DNA from: Ulota crispa
Lineage: Eukaryota; Streptophyta; Bryopsida; Orthotrichales; Orthotrichaceae
Assembly: GCA_963920765.1 (NCBI GenBank)
Contig: OY987249.1
Coordinates: 2,048,501-2,112,500, forward strand
DNA length: 64,000 nt
Direction: 5' to 3'
A program made the position numbers and the translations under genes. Of the stretch, positions 1 through 11,543 are shown piece after piece. The notes beneath the pieces are model-generated. The model was not told the DNA's origin. It saw only the letters and a list, made by a program, of their open reading frames with translations, and ran no database searches. Within the stretch, counting starts at the first letter, position 1, and each line of letters starts with the position of its first letter.

Positions 1-57
1 GAAAAGAAACAACGTGTGCACAAGAGAGAAAGAAGTGACATGCACAATAGAACAAAT

Positions 58-184
58 GCCTGAAAATTATGATCCAAGTGTATTTAAGCAATTTTATGGA
101 TGCCCCAAAAATTGGCCATATTTGCATAGATACCCTTGGTTTTTCAAAAATTGCACAAATACTCTTGGACCATAATTTTTAGGC
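58..184. repeat. Foldback MITE-like repeat
   Basis: The two ends are inverted copies of each other: GCCTGAAAATTATGATCC at the left, and the reverse complement of the right end reads GCCTAAAAATTATGGTCC. The arms stay similar for about 45 bases. A direct, diverged copy of the flank and one arm follows at about 243-420. No target duplication was settled. It lies in the last visible intron or downstream part of the ADP-glucose phosphorylase-like gene. Confidence 0.5.
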
Positions 185-242
185 GTTGGATTTGTTATAC
201 ACGCTACTTCCTTCATGACCATTGCTAAAAGCAAGGAATGTA

Positions 243-420
243 ATAGAACTGAAAAGAAATAACATGCGCACAAGGAAGTAAGAAGCAACATGCATAACAA
301 AACAAAAGCTTGAAAACTATGGTCCAGGCGTACTGTTTGTGCAATTCCTGAAAAACCAGGGGTTTTTTAACAAATATGGCAAACTTTAGGGGTATCCATA
401 AAAATCTCCCTAAAAAATAT
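243..420. repeat. Second, diverged copy of the foldback unit
   Basis: The segment beginning GAAAAGAAATAACATGCGCA repeats the opening of the window (GAAAAGAAACAACGTGTGCA). It continues into a TATGGTCCAGGCGTACTG arm matching one side of the 58-184 foldback. The two units are in direct order about 243 bases apart. Confidence 0.45.
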
Positions 421-466
421 GGTTGAAGCATTTAAACTCTAGTTTTGTGTTCAGTTGTGTGGTTAC

Positions 467-2750
467 CTCATCTTCACCAATCGTTTCATAATTTGAGGAA
501 TGGCGTTTGGGCAACAACCAAATCTCGTAAGGAAACATCGGCGCATATGGAGACACGGTGATGAAGTGTTCATTCTCGTCGATGAGGCGGGTTCGTTTCG
601 AATGTGTTTCATGTTTCACAACGCCACACAAGATGCATTCCTTGTGCTCATCGTAGAACTCTTGAGCGCACTGGAGTTCTGTTAGAATGTTGTGGGCAAT
701 AACTGGAAGGGCTATCAATTGGCTATGCGAATGGGTCATGGATGCGCCTGCTCTACTTCCCCTGTTTTTGAATACCTGCCAGAGAACCCATCCCTTGTCA
801 ATAACCGACCTGCTTAGAATCCTAGCAGTAGGATATAAGCAAGTACAACCTAAAACGCGATATTAGATAATATGGGGAAAAAAGTAATTTTGGAACCTTT
901 GGATTTTATGTTTTAAGAGATTTTTGGTGATTTAGAGTGAATTTTATGATGATTTCTTCAAGACCTTACTTCAATGATATAACATCTTGAAGGAATTATA
1001 AAAAAACTCACTTTAAATCACCAATATATTCTCACTAATGCAAAATTCATTTTTGAAACCTCAAGTTGACAGTATTCATCCAACTTTAATAGACGGTCCG
1101 CACTATGATCCACGTCCTAAGTCTCACTGAAATCGTAAAACTGATTGGTCAATTGCTGAAAACAGGAACTTGGCGATAGGAACTTGACAATTCACTCTAT
1201 GCCCCAAATCCCACATTCACTTAGAAATGTCTACAACAGAAACTTTTGGAAGTTTTGGCGCTGAGAAGGTGGGACTTTACCAACGATTTGTGTCAAGAAT
1301 TTGTGAGACTTGGGCTAAAAGTTGGGGTTCAGTTTTTGCTTTTCATTCAAAATTTGAAGATTTTAGTACCTACTTTTTTCTCCGACATAGTGTGAACCGC
1401 CCCGAAGGTCCACGTTTCAGGGTGAACTTCATGAAGTTCTTTGAACAGAATACCAGGAGCAGAAGACAAAAAGCGATACACACACCTGACAAAATTTGAA
1501 CCGTGAATCGTTTTGGAAGTAGTTTAATCGTGCTCGATATGCCTTCAGCACCTGTAACAGAACAATATCAGCTCCAACTTGCACAGCTACTTTCAACAAC
1601 AGTTATTGAGACATGGCGGACCGAGCATTTCATGTGCATACAACACAGACAGCTTTCTACTATTCCTCTCATCATAGTATTCTTCATTGTGTATGAACAC
1701 AAAAAAATGGGATAGCAGTGATGTAAAGGACTCACTGTGCATTCTCGACATTCTATATGGTACGGATGGTGACGAAGTACAAACCCTAGTACAAACTAAG
1801 GTAGGAGGTTCTAATTCGGTGCAGGCTCTAAAATGGTGCACCTCCTCAAATAAACCCTGTTTGTACATGTTGTTTTTCATAGCCTTTCAACAATGTACAG
1901 GCAATGTGCATTTGAGGAGGTGCACCATTTCAGAGCCTTACGCCATTTCAACTTCCAAAAGTTCATAACTAATTCCACAAAGTTCCAAAAAATATGAAAT
2001 AACTTGGGTTAGGTGCCAGTCCCTCTTGTCTTTCAAGGAAAATTTAACTGAAATATATTTCAAGAAGTTTCATCTCCCCAAAATTCAGTTTCAGCCCTCA
2101 GATGGTCGGTTTACAAGCCTCCTACCTTACTTATTGTAAGGAATTCTAGTGTGATTGTAAGGAATTCGAGTGCAGTAAAGCAAGATGTTGCAGCAGACTT
2201 GCTGATTGTAAGGAATTCTAGTGTGAATGTAAGGAATTCTAGTGCAGTAAAGCAAGATGTTGCAGCAGTAAGGAATTCTAGTGTGATTGTAAGGAATTCT
2301 AAGTTAGTGCAGTAAAAGAAGATGTTGCAGCAGAATGCTTTAATTTACCTCAGCGACCCCAGAAACTGAGAGCTCTGGTAACGAAAGTTGATGGTTGGAC
2401 GTTTCAATGATCACTTCGTGGCTCCCAAACCCTGGAAGCCGGCATGCACCATACACGGTGCCTTCTCCCGACGGCAACAACTTCTTCTCAAAGTCCATGG
2501 ACACGGCCGGATACTTGTTCTCAATCACGCGGAGACGCCAACCTGGCGCATCATCTTCACCTCCGTCACGAATTGCATAAACCTCGTGCCCATTCTCATC
2601 TTCACGACCGGGGCAAAACGCACATGGGCCCGAATTGGAATCGTCTCTGCTTTGACACGCCGTGTTCTTAAAATCCGATGGTCTCTTCCCACGTTTGTCT
2701 GAGATTATGATCCATCGCTGCCGTAGTCGGTCGTGCCTCAGCTCCGCCAT
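467..2750 (-). CDS. ADP-glucose phosphorylase-like (GalT/HIT family), 5' part, 3 exons
   Basis: Exons read on the minus strand are 2750-2349, 1551-1486 and 775-467 (134, 22 and 103 codons); all junctions are phase 0 with GT/AG borders. The protein resembles plant ADP-glucose phosphorylase, a branch of the galactose-1-phosphate uridylyltransferase family that transfers a nucleotidyl group through a histidine. Visible landmarks are a CAFC zinc-type pair (C43, C46), the segment LPGFGSHEVIIET in the first half, the linking exon VLKAYRARLNYFQ, and the nucleophile motif HSHSQ (H171-Q175). The start is the ATG of MAELRHDR; an upstream in-frame ATG at 2792 would add 14 residues not typical of the family. 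About 260 residues lie in the window. The usual plant protein is about 350 residues, so the C-terminal exons probably lie beyond base 1; I saw none in 1-466. The alternative, a related GalT, is less likely because the sequence fits the plant ADP-glucose enzyme best. Confidence 0.85.
1195..1405. repeat. Dispersed repeat in intron 2, copy also upstream of the same gene
   Basis: This stretch in the 710-base intron 2 shares ordered blocks (CCCACATTCACTTAG, TTGTGAGACTTGGGC, GTGAACCGCCCC) with 2780-3005 just upstream of the start codon. I recognise no transposon ends, so the class is unknown. Confidence 0.4.
1796..2130 (-). mobile_element. 335-bp MITE, family 'CTAAGGTAGGAGG', copy 1 (inverted)
   Basis: It begins CTAAGGTAGGAGGTTCTAA and ends CCTCCTACCTTAC, so the ends are inverted repeats. 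Near one end it carries an inner stem built from TGGTGCACCTCCTCAAA and its reverse complement. Copies in the other orientation lie at 5687-6020 and 50038-50376. It sits in intron 1 of the ADP-glucose phosphorylase-like gene. No coding sequence is present; the superfamily is not settled. Confidence 0.7.
2134..2335. repeat. ~70-bp tandem repeat in intron 1
   Basis: About three units built from GTAAGGAATTCTAGTGTG followed by GCAGTAAAGCAAGATGTTGC. It ends just before the exon 1 donor at 2348 and abuts the MITE at 1796-2130. Confidence 0.75.
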
Positions 2751-2779
2751 AGCCAAAAGATTTGAAACTATGTCCCAAG

Positions 2780-3125
2780 TCCCACACCCCACTTGCTTAC
2801 ATGGAGCCTATATGACAACACTTTTCCAAATTTTGATGTCAAAAAAGTGGGACTTCACTCCAAGATTGAGTCAAACATTTTGGTAGACCCATCTTTTAGC
2901 CCAAGTCCCATCTTCTCCCATCTTCTCTAACCCAGAAAGATGAGATTTTGTACTCCCGTAGGACTTTGTCACATGAGACGTGAAACGTAGTCTGAACCGC
3001 CCCTAAAATAGAGGGAAAATTATTACTATTATCCTTATTACCCTTGTTTGTATTACCCTTGTTTGGAAAGAAAACTTTGAGCTTTTCCACTCTGTCCCCA
3101 CATCGACGTATGTGCAGTAAACCAC
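2780..3125. repeat. Repeat-derived upstream region of the ADP-glucose phosphorylase-like gene
   Basis: 2780-3005 is a diverged copy of 1195-1405. 3005-3125 (blocks AAATTATTACTATTATCC and CCCACATCGACGTATGTGC) has a diverged counterpart at about 63440-63530. The region lies directly upstream of the start codon at 2750, so the promoter or leader may be repeat-derived. No TATA box was assigned. Confidence 0.4.
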
Positions 3126-3436
3126 GGCCTCTGTCCTTGTCATACCACGTGTAAGCTTGAGCACCAAATGAGTGTCCAAATCCACAGTAGGTAAATGAGT
3201 AAATTTACTTTCCTTTTCAGCACTTCACAATCACTGATGCGTCGGTCGTCAGATGGCGTCGTGTCGCAATCGTTGGTTGCTTACACACCCTTTTTTTTTC
3301 TCAAGTAACTTAGTTCCTCGAAAGTCGCGTATCTCAATACTCATGATCTCTCAAACGACAAATGCTTCAACCATGAAAACAACTGCGAACAAATCCCGAG
3401 AGTTACGTTCAGATAACCTTAAATTCCAATTTAATA

Positions 3437-3780
3437 CTCCCTCCGTCCCAAAATGATCTTCCTGTTACACAAAATGTTATAGATTAAGCTTGAAAAGAAC
3501 CATTTTTCATATGTTTTGGGACCTATGAATAGAGTTTGATGTCCTTCTATTGTTTTGAAATTTGAGTTTTCAAAGTGTGGTTTCAACGTGCTTGAAAATT
3601 GAATTTTTGAGACATTTTTGAAGAGCACTGGTGGCCACTCACTTGATGGCATGGGATTGGTTAGCATACTCATGCTTTTGGACTATGTGCAAGTGTTGTT
3701 AGCTCCCTTCCTCTTCCAACAAGATCATTTTGGGACACTAAATAAGATCAACAGGAAGATCATTTTCGAAAAGGAGGGAG
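3437..3780. mobile_element. Stowaway-type (Tc1/mariner) MITE, copy 1
   Basis: It starts CTCCCTCCGTCCCAAAATG and ends GGAGGGAG, flanked by TA on both sides (3435-3436 and 3781-3782). This is the classic Stowaway end plus TA duplication. It is 344 bases, non-coding. The right end contains a doubled AGATCATTTT block. A sister copy lies at 60738-61090. Confidence 0.88.
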
Positions 3781-4069
3781 TATTTCGTTTATGATATGTC
3801 ACGCACAGCCCCGAATGGTGACCCCTCCAAATTTAGTTCTCAAAATGATACAGAACTGCAGAGTTGTTTCAGAAGCTAAGTCATGGCAAATTTCTCCTGC
3901 TGAAATTGTTCTGCATCAACCATTTTGCTGTAATCATATACGCGTCCCTGTTTAAGCATCTCAAGCAACCAGACCGCAAAGTTGAACTCATTCCTTCCGG
4001 TGCGTACATAAAAGCGAGCTCTGAAGGGCAGTCAACCTGTGTCATTATTCGATGCTGCAGAAACAATTT

Positions 4070-5025
4070 TGACGCGTTGAAGACACGAAGATCTTTGAAT
4101 TCAAAAAAGAAGTCAACTAAAGAAAGAATATCCATTAATTTACAAAACTCTAGTGCTGTAGAAGAGTCAGTCCACCTTGATTAAGTCGGAGATGTGGATG
4201 GCTCACGAGCCTGCTTTGAAGAAGACTCTCACTCATTCTCTAAACTCGAGTGCTCCTCCTACGGTCACTATTGCGATCGCAATCCAATTCAGATCATTTA
4301 GGAATTTCACAAACTGTGAATGTAAGTTAGTGACTACTCTCTTACCCGAGCGTTATTCTATTATAACACTTTATGGCGATCTTATTCCTACCTATTTCAA
4401 CATCTCAATTAACCAGGCCTAAAAACTGAGTGTGTTCATTGGTGGAAGTGCACACATGCGAGTTAAGGATTCTATAGAATGCAGTAGAGTAGTTCATTTA
4501 TGACTCGGTACTGCAGAAACAGAGATGGCGGATTCAACACAAAGAGACTTCTGTCTTCAAAAGAGAATCCAAATAACCAAAACTCTACTGCTAAAATTGC
4601 ACCATCGTTACACTTTTCTGAAGATGCAAGTCCTATATATTTCAACATCTCAATACTAGGCCTAAGATTTGAATGTATTCTTTACGGTGGAAGCGCTCAA
4701 ATGCTAGCTAAGAATTCCAAACAATGCAATACATGACCCAATCTGCAGAAAAAGAGTTGACATATTCAAGACAAGAAGATTTTTGAATTAAAAAAAAGAA
4801 ATCGAATGAAGAAGAATTTCCATTGATTTACATCGCACTCAAGATGCACTACTCTAGTCAAATGCGAGCTAAGCATTCCAAACAATGCAACAATACATGA
4901 CTCAATCTGCAGAAACAGAGCATTCAAAACAAGAAGTTCTTTGAATGAAAAAAAAGAATTCGAATAAAGAAGAATTTCCATTGACTTACATTTGCACTCA
5001 AGATGCAATACACTAGTGTTGTACA
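4070..5025. repeat. Degenerate tandem repeats between two genes
   Basis: The clearest pair is 4727-4870 and 4880-5025: TGCAGAAA, ACAAGAAG, AAGAAGAATTTCCATTGA and CACTCAAGATGCA recur in order about 150 bases apart. Older, weaker copies are at 4070-4160 and 4500-4735. No open reading frame here looks like a real protein. Confidence 0.55.
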
Positions 5026-5167
5026 AGGAATGTCAGCAGGGCCACCTTGATGAATGAGAGGGCGCCAATGAAGACTCACGAGGCCTGCTTTCGAAAGAGA
5101 GTGACTAACTCCTTCATCTCTAAAAACTGAAAATGGCTCCTTCTAGATGCTTTCTCAATATTACTCC

Positions 5168-8100
5168 TCAGCGCCGGCGCGTCCCAGGCTCCTTGGCAGC
5201 GTTGAAGTACGTGGCCGCCACCGGAAGACCGAGCCCGTGCTCCAAAGCGAAGATGCGAGTGCTGAAGTTGTTGCGCGCGGGAGGTGGCGTCACCAGCAGT
5301 GGTTGCTCCGAGGGCTGCTTGAAAAGCACAAAGATATACCGGTGAATGCCGATGGGAGGACACGGTCCTACGTATGGCACCACCTCTCTCCCCGAACTCT
5401 TCACTTCCTGCAGCTCGGTTGTGCTACTCCCAATCTCTGCAAAACAATCAAGCATTTCACTAACTCAGGTGGAAGCACCCATTTCCATCGACTCTCCATA
5501 CTCAAGTACAGTGGTGCCTCGATAAGATGAAGGTATCCAGACAGCATATTCATTTCGTGTAAGGAAAGCATTCATTGTAACCAAACACATCTTTTGTAGT
5601 TCCCCAATAGTCAGGGACAATCATCTCCTTCATTTTATCTAAACATTTTTCTTATAAAGGTTCATCTTAAAGAGGCACTACTATAGTAAGGTAGGACGTT
5701 CTAAAACGAAGCACTTTAAGAGCTAAAACTGAATTTTTGGGGAGGTGATAATTATTGAAATAGTTTTTAGTAAATTTGCCTCAAAAGACAAGAGAAATTG
5801 GCATCTGACCCAAGTTGTTTCATATTTTTTGGAGCTTTGTGGAATTAGTTATAAAATTTTGAAGTAGAAAGGTCATAGGTCTCTAAAATGGTGCACCTCC
5901 TCAAATGTACATTGTTTGTACATCGTTGAAGGGTTATGAAAAACAACATGCATAAATTGAGTACATTTGAGGAGGTGCACCATTTTAGATCATGCACCAT
6001 TTTAGAACCTCCTACCTTAGGGTGTGCTATTTCCACCATGAGCAAGGATAGGTGCTTGAGAATGCGTTTTTATGTCCTTTTTGAGGTTGGGGCCACTTCA
6101 ATCATGTCACATGTCCCAAAATGAGGTAGAAAGTAATAAGCTAAAAGTAGTTTAATTGACTATTGGCAAAATTGCATATATCTAGACATTGGCCATGGGC
6201 CCGGTACATTTTTTGACTCCCAAAATTCACAGTACTTTCAGTTTTGCAAATAAAATTAGGAAAAAAATTTAGTCCCAATATTTCTTATCTTCCTACATGG
6301 AAAATAGTTATTGCCTCAAACTCTTTGTATTTTGTTGCAGACTCGCTTAAGTTATCGGAAATGGGTGCTTTCACCTTAATTGGCACTATATCTACAAGAA
6401 AATTGTTCTTCTTCAATCGAATTGCATCTGCAACTAACATTGATTCAAGAAGTGTGAAGACGAGTACCAGTAATTGTCCCTTTATCTTTTTCCATTGTTT
6501 TGGACGCCGCTGGACCTTTCTTATGACGCTCGACATTCGGTTGTTTGCTTGACGAAACAGGCTCTCGAGCTCGTTTGTTGGAACTCTGATCTGCCATGAA
6601 CTGTTTGATCACAACTGTGCGCCTATAATATATAACATACTTATTCATGGACACCACTAGTTCTGTACATACAACGACATTGGTGGACATAAGTCTTTTC
6701 TATTCACATATTGTTCTCTCAAGCAAGTCCTCGTGAACTCACACTATTTTCATTTCTTTACTAACTAATACAGTCCGCCAAGTTCTATTTTCTTGTTTCA
6801 AGAAAAGTATACAAATTCTGAATTGAGACTCACCAAGTGATGTGTGCAAGCTCTGACCCGGGATATCGGACACAATCCTGCACATTATAGAATCTCAACT
6901 TTTGACATAGCAATTCAAGCTTTGAGATGTTCAATATGTCAAGCATACAATCATGGGTGAGATAGCCTTTGATAGCTAGGAAATCTGAGATCCACAACTC
7001 TAAGCAAATATTGGAACAATGTGAAGTTGTACTCGTGATTTTAGATCATCTAATCGTGACCTTGTGGCTTAACACAAGGTTCATGATGATGAAGATATTA
7101 TGGATTACAATTATTTCCTTTTTTATTATGATTTTTTGTACGTTTGTATTGACCACTCAACAAGGTTCTATTGCATAATCTTGTTCTTCTTTAGTGTTGT
7201 AGTGCACTTCTTTTAGACAAGATTGAACATAACCACCCTATTGTGCAAATAATATCCCTCGCCCCTCCCATAGTTTGGACATGGAACATCCCACAACACA
7301 ACCCCACAATCAAATTACATTGCCCATTTTGAGATTCACTCAGTTTCTGCGTTAGTTTTGGAACATCAGCACAGCGACAACTTTATGCAGCGAAGACTTG
7401 GAAAGAAAACAGAAGAGATAAATTTGCCCACCAGTGAACCCATTCTCTCAAGGTCGGCTCACTGGGACTGGGTGCATCAGGATCTGTCATAATCTGCAGA
7501 ACCAAAACCACATTCATTCGGTGAAAAAAATATATGAGAGTAAATGATGAACGTTTCTAACCCATAAGTCACTTGAGCTTTCATTCCTTACTTTCACAAA
7601 CAAACCATTATTCTCTCATATCTCACATTCCCTCTTCGGTTCTACAGTGACCACCTCCAAATATACGATGAAAAGCACAAGTTCCTGATCCTCTCTATTT
7701 ATAATAGAGCCGAAGGTGGATATTAGCTTTGAACAAAAGTGGGATCCTCCGTGCACTTTCACCTTTTGTTCAAGTTTTTTTTCTTTCAGATATAATGCAA
7801 ATACCATAATAATCGAATAGTTGACAACTACGGTCCTGCTCTACTCAGCTCAGGAGTAAATAAATGAACTCATATACTGATTTACATGATGTGCTCCGTC
7901 TTGCCATTCAAATAAATTGATCCAGCACAAATTATACACCTTGACCTCTTTACTGACATGTGTGTTGTGAATGAGCTACACTCAATGATATTATTACTAT
8001 GACACTGATATTGTGACAAGTGTGCATGATACTCCAGAATGTTGTTGCAGAGGAGGTTACAGTAAAAGTCACGTTGAAAAGGTACACCAGCTCATCAGTT

Positions 8101-8592
8101 GTTGACAGTTATTTCACGACATGTGAACTGATGATGACGTGGCACAACGGATAGCACATCCACGGAAGATATATAAGTTTACATAAATTGTGCAGTACTA
8201 GTCACGGAATCCTCACCGTAGTCACGAGACCGGAAGAGGAATACACACCAGAGTGAAGAGATTGTTGGCTCCTCCGTTCCGATCATTCAACTGGATCCCT
8301 GGCGCCTCCATGGCCGCCGAGGGCTTCATCTGGCACCCATTCTTCACCTGTAATCCCAATCCCCCCACTCTCCAATCAACAAAAAGCAAAAACTATATCC
8401 CATAATGACCTCCCCATCAATTGTGTCCAATCATCAACACAGATTACTTTGATTTCGCATTTGTTTTCTCCATTTTATGATGTTAACCTCGCGTGATGTG
8501 TAAAGCACCGCCATATCCACGCTCGGTGCAAACATGTCGATCACATCTCCTATAACTCGCCCCACCACTAGCGGATCCACCGAACGCGACAT
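5168..8592 (-). CDS. MFT-like phosphatidylethanolamine-binding protein (PEBP), 5 exons, complete
   Basis: Exons on the minus strand are 8592-8488, 8347-8249, 7493-7432, 6877-6834 and 5436-5168; 192 residues. Exon 3 is exactly 62 bases and ends in phase 2, as in FT/TFL1/MFT genes. Motifs are VDPLVVGRVIGDVIDMF (5-21), DPDAPSPSEPTLREWVHW (72-89), GREVVPYVGPCPPIGIHRY and the C-terminus FNAAKEPGTRRR. W86, where FT has Tyr85 and TFL1 His, and the KEP-RRR tail are typical of MFT. MFT-type proteins are cytosolic or nuclear regulators linked to seed dormancy and ABA in angiosperms, and are regarded as the ancestral land-plant class. Two oddities: the usual first exon is split by a 140-base intron (8348-8487), and the stretch between SDIPG and GREVVPY is much longer than usual because exon 5 is read from the strong acceptor TTTTGCAG at 5437. 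A weaker acceptor further in would shorten it. Confidence 0.9.
5687..6020 (+). mobile_element. 335-bp MITE, family 'CTAAGGTAGGAGG', copy 2
   Basis: Opens TAAGGTAGGACGTTCTAAA and closes AGAACCTCCTACCTTAG. It carries the same inner stem (TGGTGCACCTCCTCAAATG and its inverse) as copy 1. It lies inside the 1397-base last intron of the MFT-like gene, opposite in orientation to copy 1. Confidence 0.75.
6240..6690. other. Unexplained semi-open segment in the last MFT-like intron
   Basis: Both strands carry short open frames (for example a basic 50-residue stretch MADQSSNKRAREPVSSSK on minus). I recognise no family. It may be a transposon scrap. It is not treated as a gene. Confidence 0.2.
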
Positions 8593-10124
8593 CGCCTGTC
8601 ACCAAGATCCCAAGACACTCAATCAAAAGTCCCAAACTTCATCACTTCGACATACTTCGAATGTGTGAGAAGCTTGCTACACTCAAGCGGCAAGTGTGTG
8701 CAGAGTAAGTTCATTTTTAGGTTATTATGAAGAGGCTTCAGTGCGCTAACTCCGATCGTATAAGCTTATGCCTGCAGTAGGTGAAGCATTCAACTGGGTA
8801 TTGCAAAATCTGACGACCAGGATGAATATGTCTCACAACCTAGCAATGACCTTCACATGTAGTTGCACCGAGTCAGAGCTTTTAATACTCGCCTGCAACG
8901 GACTCCAGCACCAGCTGAGTCTTCACCGTTTTTGCAAAACAAAGAACGAGCGATCACCTTCTTCCGAGAGAAACTAACTAGATGGCGCTCAACACAACAA
9001 CTATTCCTGTTCTCTTCACGTAAGCTTCTTCCGATGCCACTTGTGCCAGGCTTCTTCAACCCTGATCAACGATTTGAATAACGAACCATGCTACACGGGG
9101 TGAGTTGTAACCTTTGTCCAGAGGTAAGTAACTAACTCTCAAGAACGAGAATCCGGTTGGCATGGAACAGTTGAAGCAAATCATGAACTGATAAATCCAG
9201 TGAACTAGGCTACACCGCGTGAACGGAAGTCAGTGCAGAGCATCGGTTTTGTATTCAACTGAAAGACGAGAGTACTGAAGACTTTGCATACCTGCTCCGT
9301 GGAGATGCAGGGATCAATGAATCCGCAAGTGAGAGATCAGAATCTCTCTGGTTGAACTGGGCTAATCAGAAGGACTAAAAGAGCTGGGAAGAGCATCAGG
9401 GCTGGACTTTGAGCTGCGTAATTGGAACTATGAAGAGCTGGAGGTGCAAGTGGAAGGCAACCTCAGGGCAGTCTGAGAGCCTGCCAAGTGGCCCGCACAT
9501 TTCCCCATTTCTCGAAGATTTTAAAATACAGAAATAGCCCCAGTTCGACACCGCATCAGGGACGACAGTGCCACCTCACCACTTTTATTCCACAACTTCC
9601 AGGGACTCAAGCGGTTTGCAGATTTTGCTTGTACTTGTCACTCACCAGATTGGCTCCTAACCCTTTGCCAATGTGAATTCTTCGCGAGATACGTACAGAC
9701 ACCCCATTACAGTTCCCCAAGTGCATGAATGTAAGAACTTATTCAAATAAAATAAATTTACCTTGAAGATTTGTGCAGAGGATAATGTAAAGTTGGAATC
9801 TTTGAGGTGAATGCATGTAGCGAGGAACTGCCACGTGTCCGTCAAGAGGATCAGACCAAGCAATGTGCACTGACAGAAATGTTTTAATGAGAGGGTTCAG
9901 TTGATACGGCATACCAATCTGCTGGCATGTTTTAATTTCAAATCTTCAGTCAGAGTACTTGAGTATGCTGCAACTTTGCCAGTTCAGTGCCGTTGCGGTG
10001 GCTCCAAAAATTGTCCGAGAAAGTGATCTTCTGCATTTAAATTAATGACACTGGGTTAAATTGGGCTTTCATTTTCTTTTGCAGGATGGATGAAAATAAA
10101 CTTGGAAGAAACCTGAGTCAGGGC
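8593..10124. other. Upstream region of the MFT-like gene, nothing else recognised
   Basis: I see no conserved protein, no transposon ends and no strong tandem repeat here. The first few hundred bases above 8592 must hold the MFT-like promoter and leader. Short open frames at 8853-9081 on both strands overlap each other and look random. Confidence 0.4.
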
Positions 10125-10128
10125 TTAA

Positions 10129-10890
10129 CCCTGAGCGCCCCAGCGACCCGATTCGGGTCGCTCCACATTTTAAAGCCTTGTTTTGAGGCACTAGATCTAA
10201 CTTTTTGGTTTTATTACAAATTATAATTATGAAAGCATTCAAGTTGGCCATGTCAATAGAGTAATGGCGAGGAAAGTCAAATTGTTGTATAAGCAGTGCA
10301 AGAGATTTGATTTTGTGAAACATAGTGGGGCAACGGGGGCGGTTTAGCAAGCAACGTTTTACATGCTGCAAACGGTCAATATCCCATGCATGCTTACTTG
10401 TGTAAGCTTTGTGATAGCGGGAAAGTTGTTGGCAAGGATTCAAGCATGTTCTAGACCCTTATTATGGCAACTGTCACCGATTGTGCCGGTCATTGTTTTT
10501 TGTGCATTAGCAATTAGAAGCCCTAAAACTTGACATAAAAAGAAGTGCAATCTTCAGTAATTTATAAGTGTGTGCATTCACATCCAATTTTGTTGCTCAC
10601 AAAATTTGAGATGAATCCGGGGCTTATAGAATTTTGTAAAAATCATCAAATAGCAACTACCTACCAAAAAATGAAATTTTGTCATCACACATTGTTTGAT
10701 CAAATGTTATAATCTCCCATCTCCCGTGGTGAATTGTTCCCAAAATTTGCAAGCCATTTTCTAAATAGGTGTTCCACTATTTTCAATGATCACTTTTTGT
10801 GGATCATCCAATTGACTGAGATACGATGCATCAAAGTTGTCGGTCTCCAAAAACCTTGATTTTGGTGGATACGGCCTGAGGGCTTAGGGA
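10129..10890 (-). mobile_element. TTAA-flanked piggyBac-type MITE, C family, inverted copy
   Basis: Flanked by TTAA at 10125-10128 and 10891-10894. It begins CCCTGAGCGCCCCAGCGACC and ends CGGCCTGAGGGCTTAGGGA. Its whole length is the reverse complement of the element at 17866-18621, with shared blocks such as ACCGGCACA, CTTGACATAAAAAGAAGTG and CAATTGACTGAGATAC. It is 762 bases and non-coding; an ORF on the minus strand has no recognisable product. Confidence 0.82.
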
Positions 10891-10894
10891 TTAA

Positions 10895-11539
10895 CCCCTA
10901 AAATGCCCAAGGCCTTTTTTGAGCTTCTAGGAATTTGCTCTAAATTGAACAAGAAGCCAACATTTTGATAAGTTGTATCAATTTTTCAAAAATTGTAACC
11001 GTACAAATTCAAATTAGATATGTTAGACATCACATAAGAAAAGAAAACATAACAATACCACTTATGGATTGAAAAATTATATCATTTGATGAAGAGGGTG
11101 TTAAAACTGTGAAAGTGATTTGAAGTCTTTCAATCCTCTTTTCACATCTCAAATTTAAAATTGAGGATGTCAAAAAAAATATGAGTATGTAAAGTACAAC
11201 ATGTATAACCCTAATCAACTTACGGCTACTTAAAATCTACTCTACAACTTCTTAAATTAAATTTCTAATGTGATTGTTTCTCTAAGTTCTAGTGTACTTG
11301 AGGCTCATCTCCAAGAGCTCTCAACACTAGAAAGTGAAGATTTGCAATGGACACCTTTGCACAAAATACAAATCATAGTCATTCATTTTCAAAATTGGAT
11401 TTTTGATACTACTGTAAAACAAGACTTTAATAAGAATAATTTAAAAAAATAACCACTTAAATTAATCTTCAATAAAAGCCAAAAAATTTCAAATTGAAAT
11501 GCACAGCGGCCACATTCCATCCGCTTGGACGGTTTAGGG
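10895..11539. mobile_element. TTAA-flanked piggyBac-type MITE (D)
   Basis: TTAA at 10891-10894 is shared with the previous element; the right TTAA is 11540-11543. The left end is CCCCTAAAATGCCCAAGGCC. The right end, read inverted, is CCCTAAACCGTCCAAGCGG. The ends match with a few changes. 645 bases, non-coding. Confidence 0.6.
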
Positions 11540-11543
11540 TTAA

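Noticed and set aside
5076-5363. 95-residue minus-strand frame overlapping the MFT-like last exon
   Set aside because: It is an out-of-frame shadow; the PEBP frame 5168-5436 carries the conserved residues.
10069-10443. 124-residue minus-strand frame
   Set aside because: It lies in the C-family MITE; the matching region of the second copy at 17866-18621 does not preserve it.
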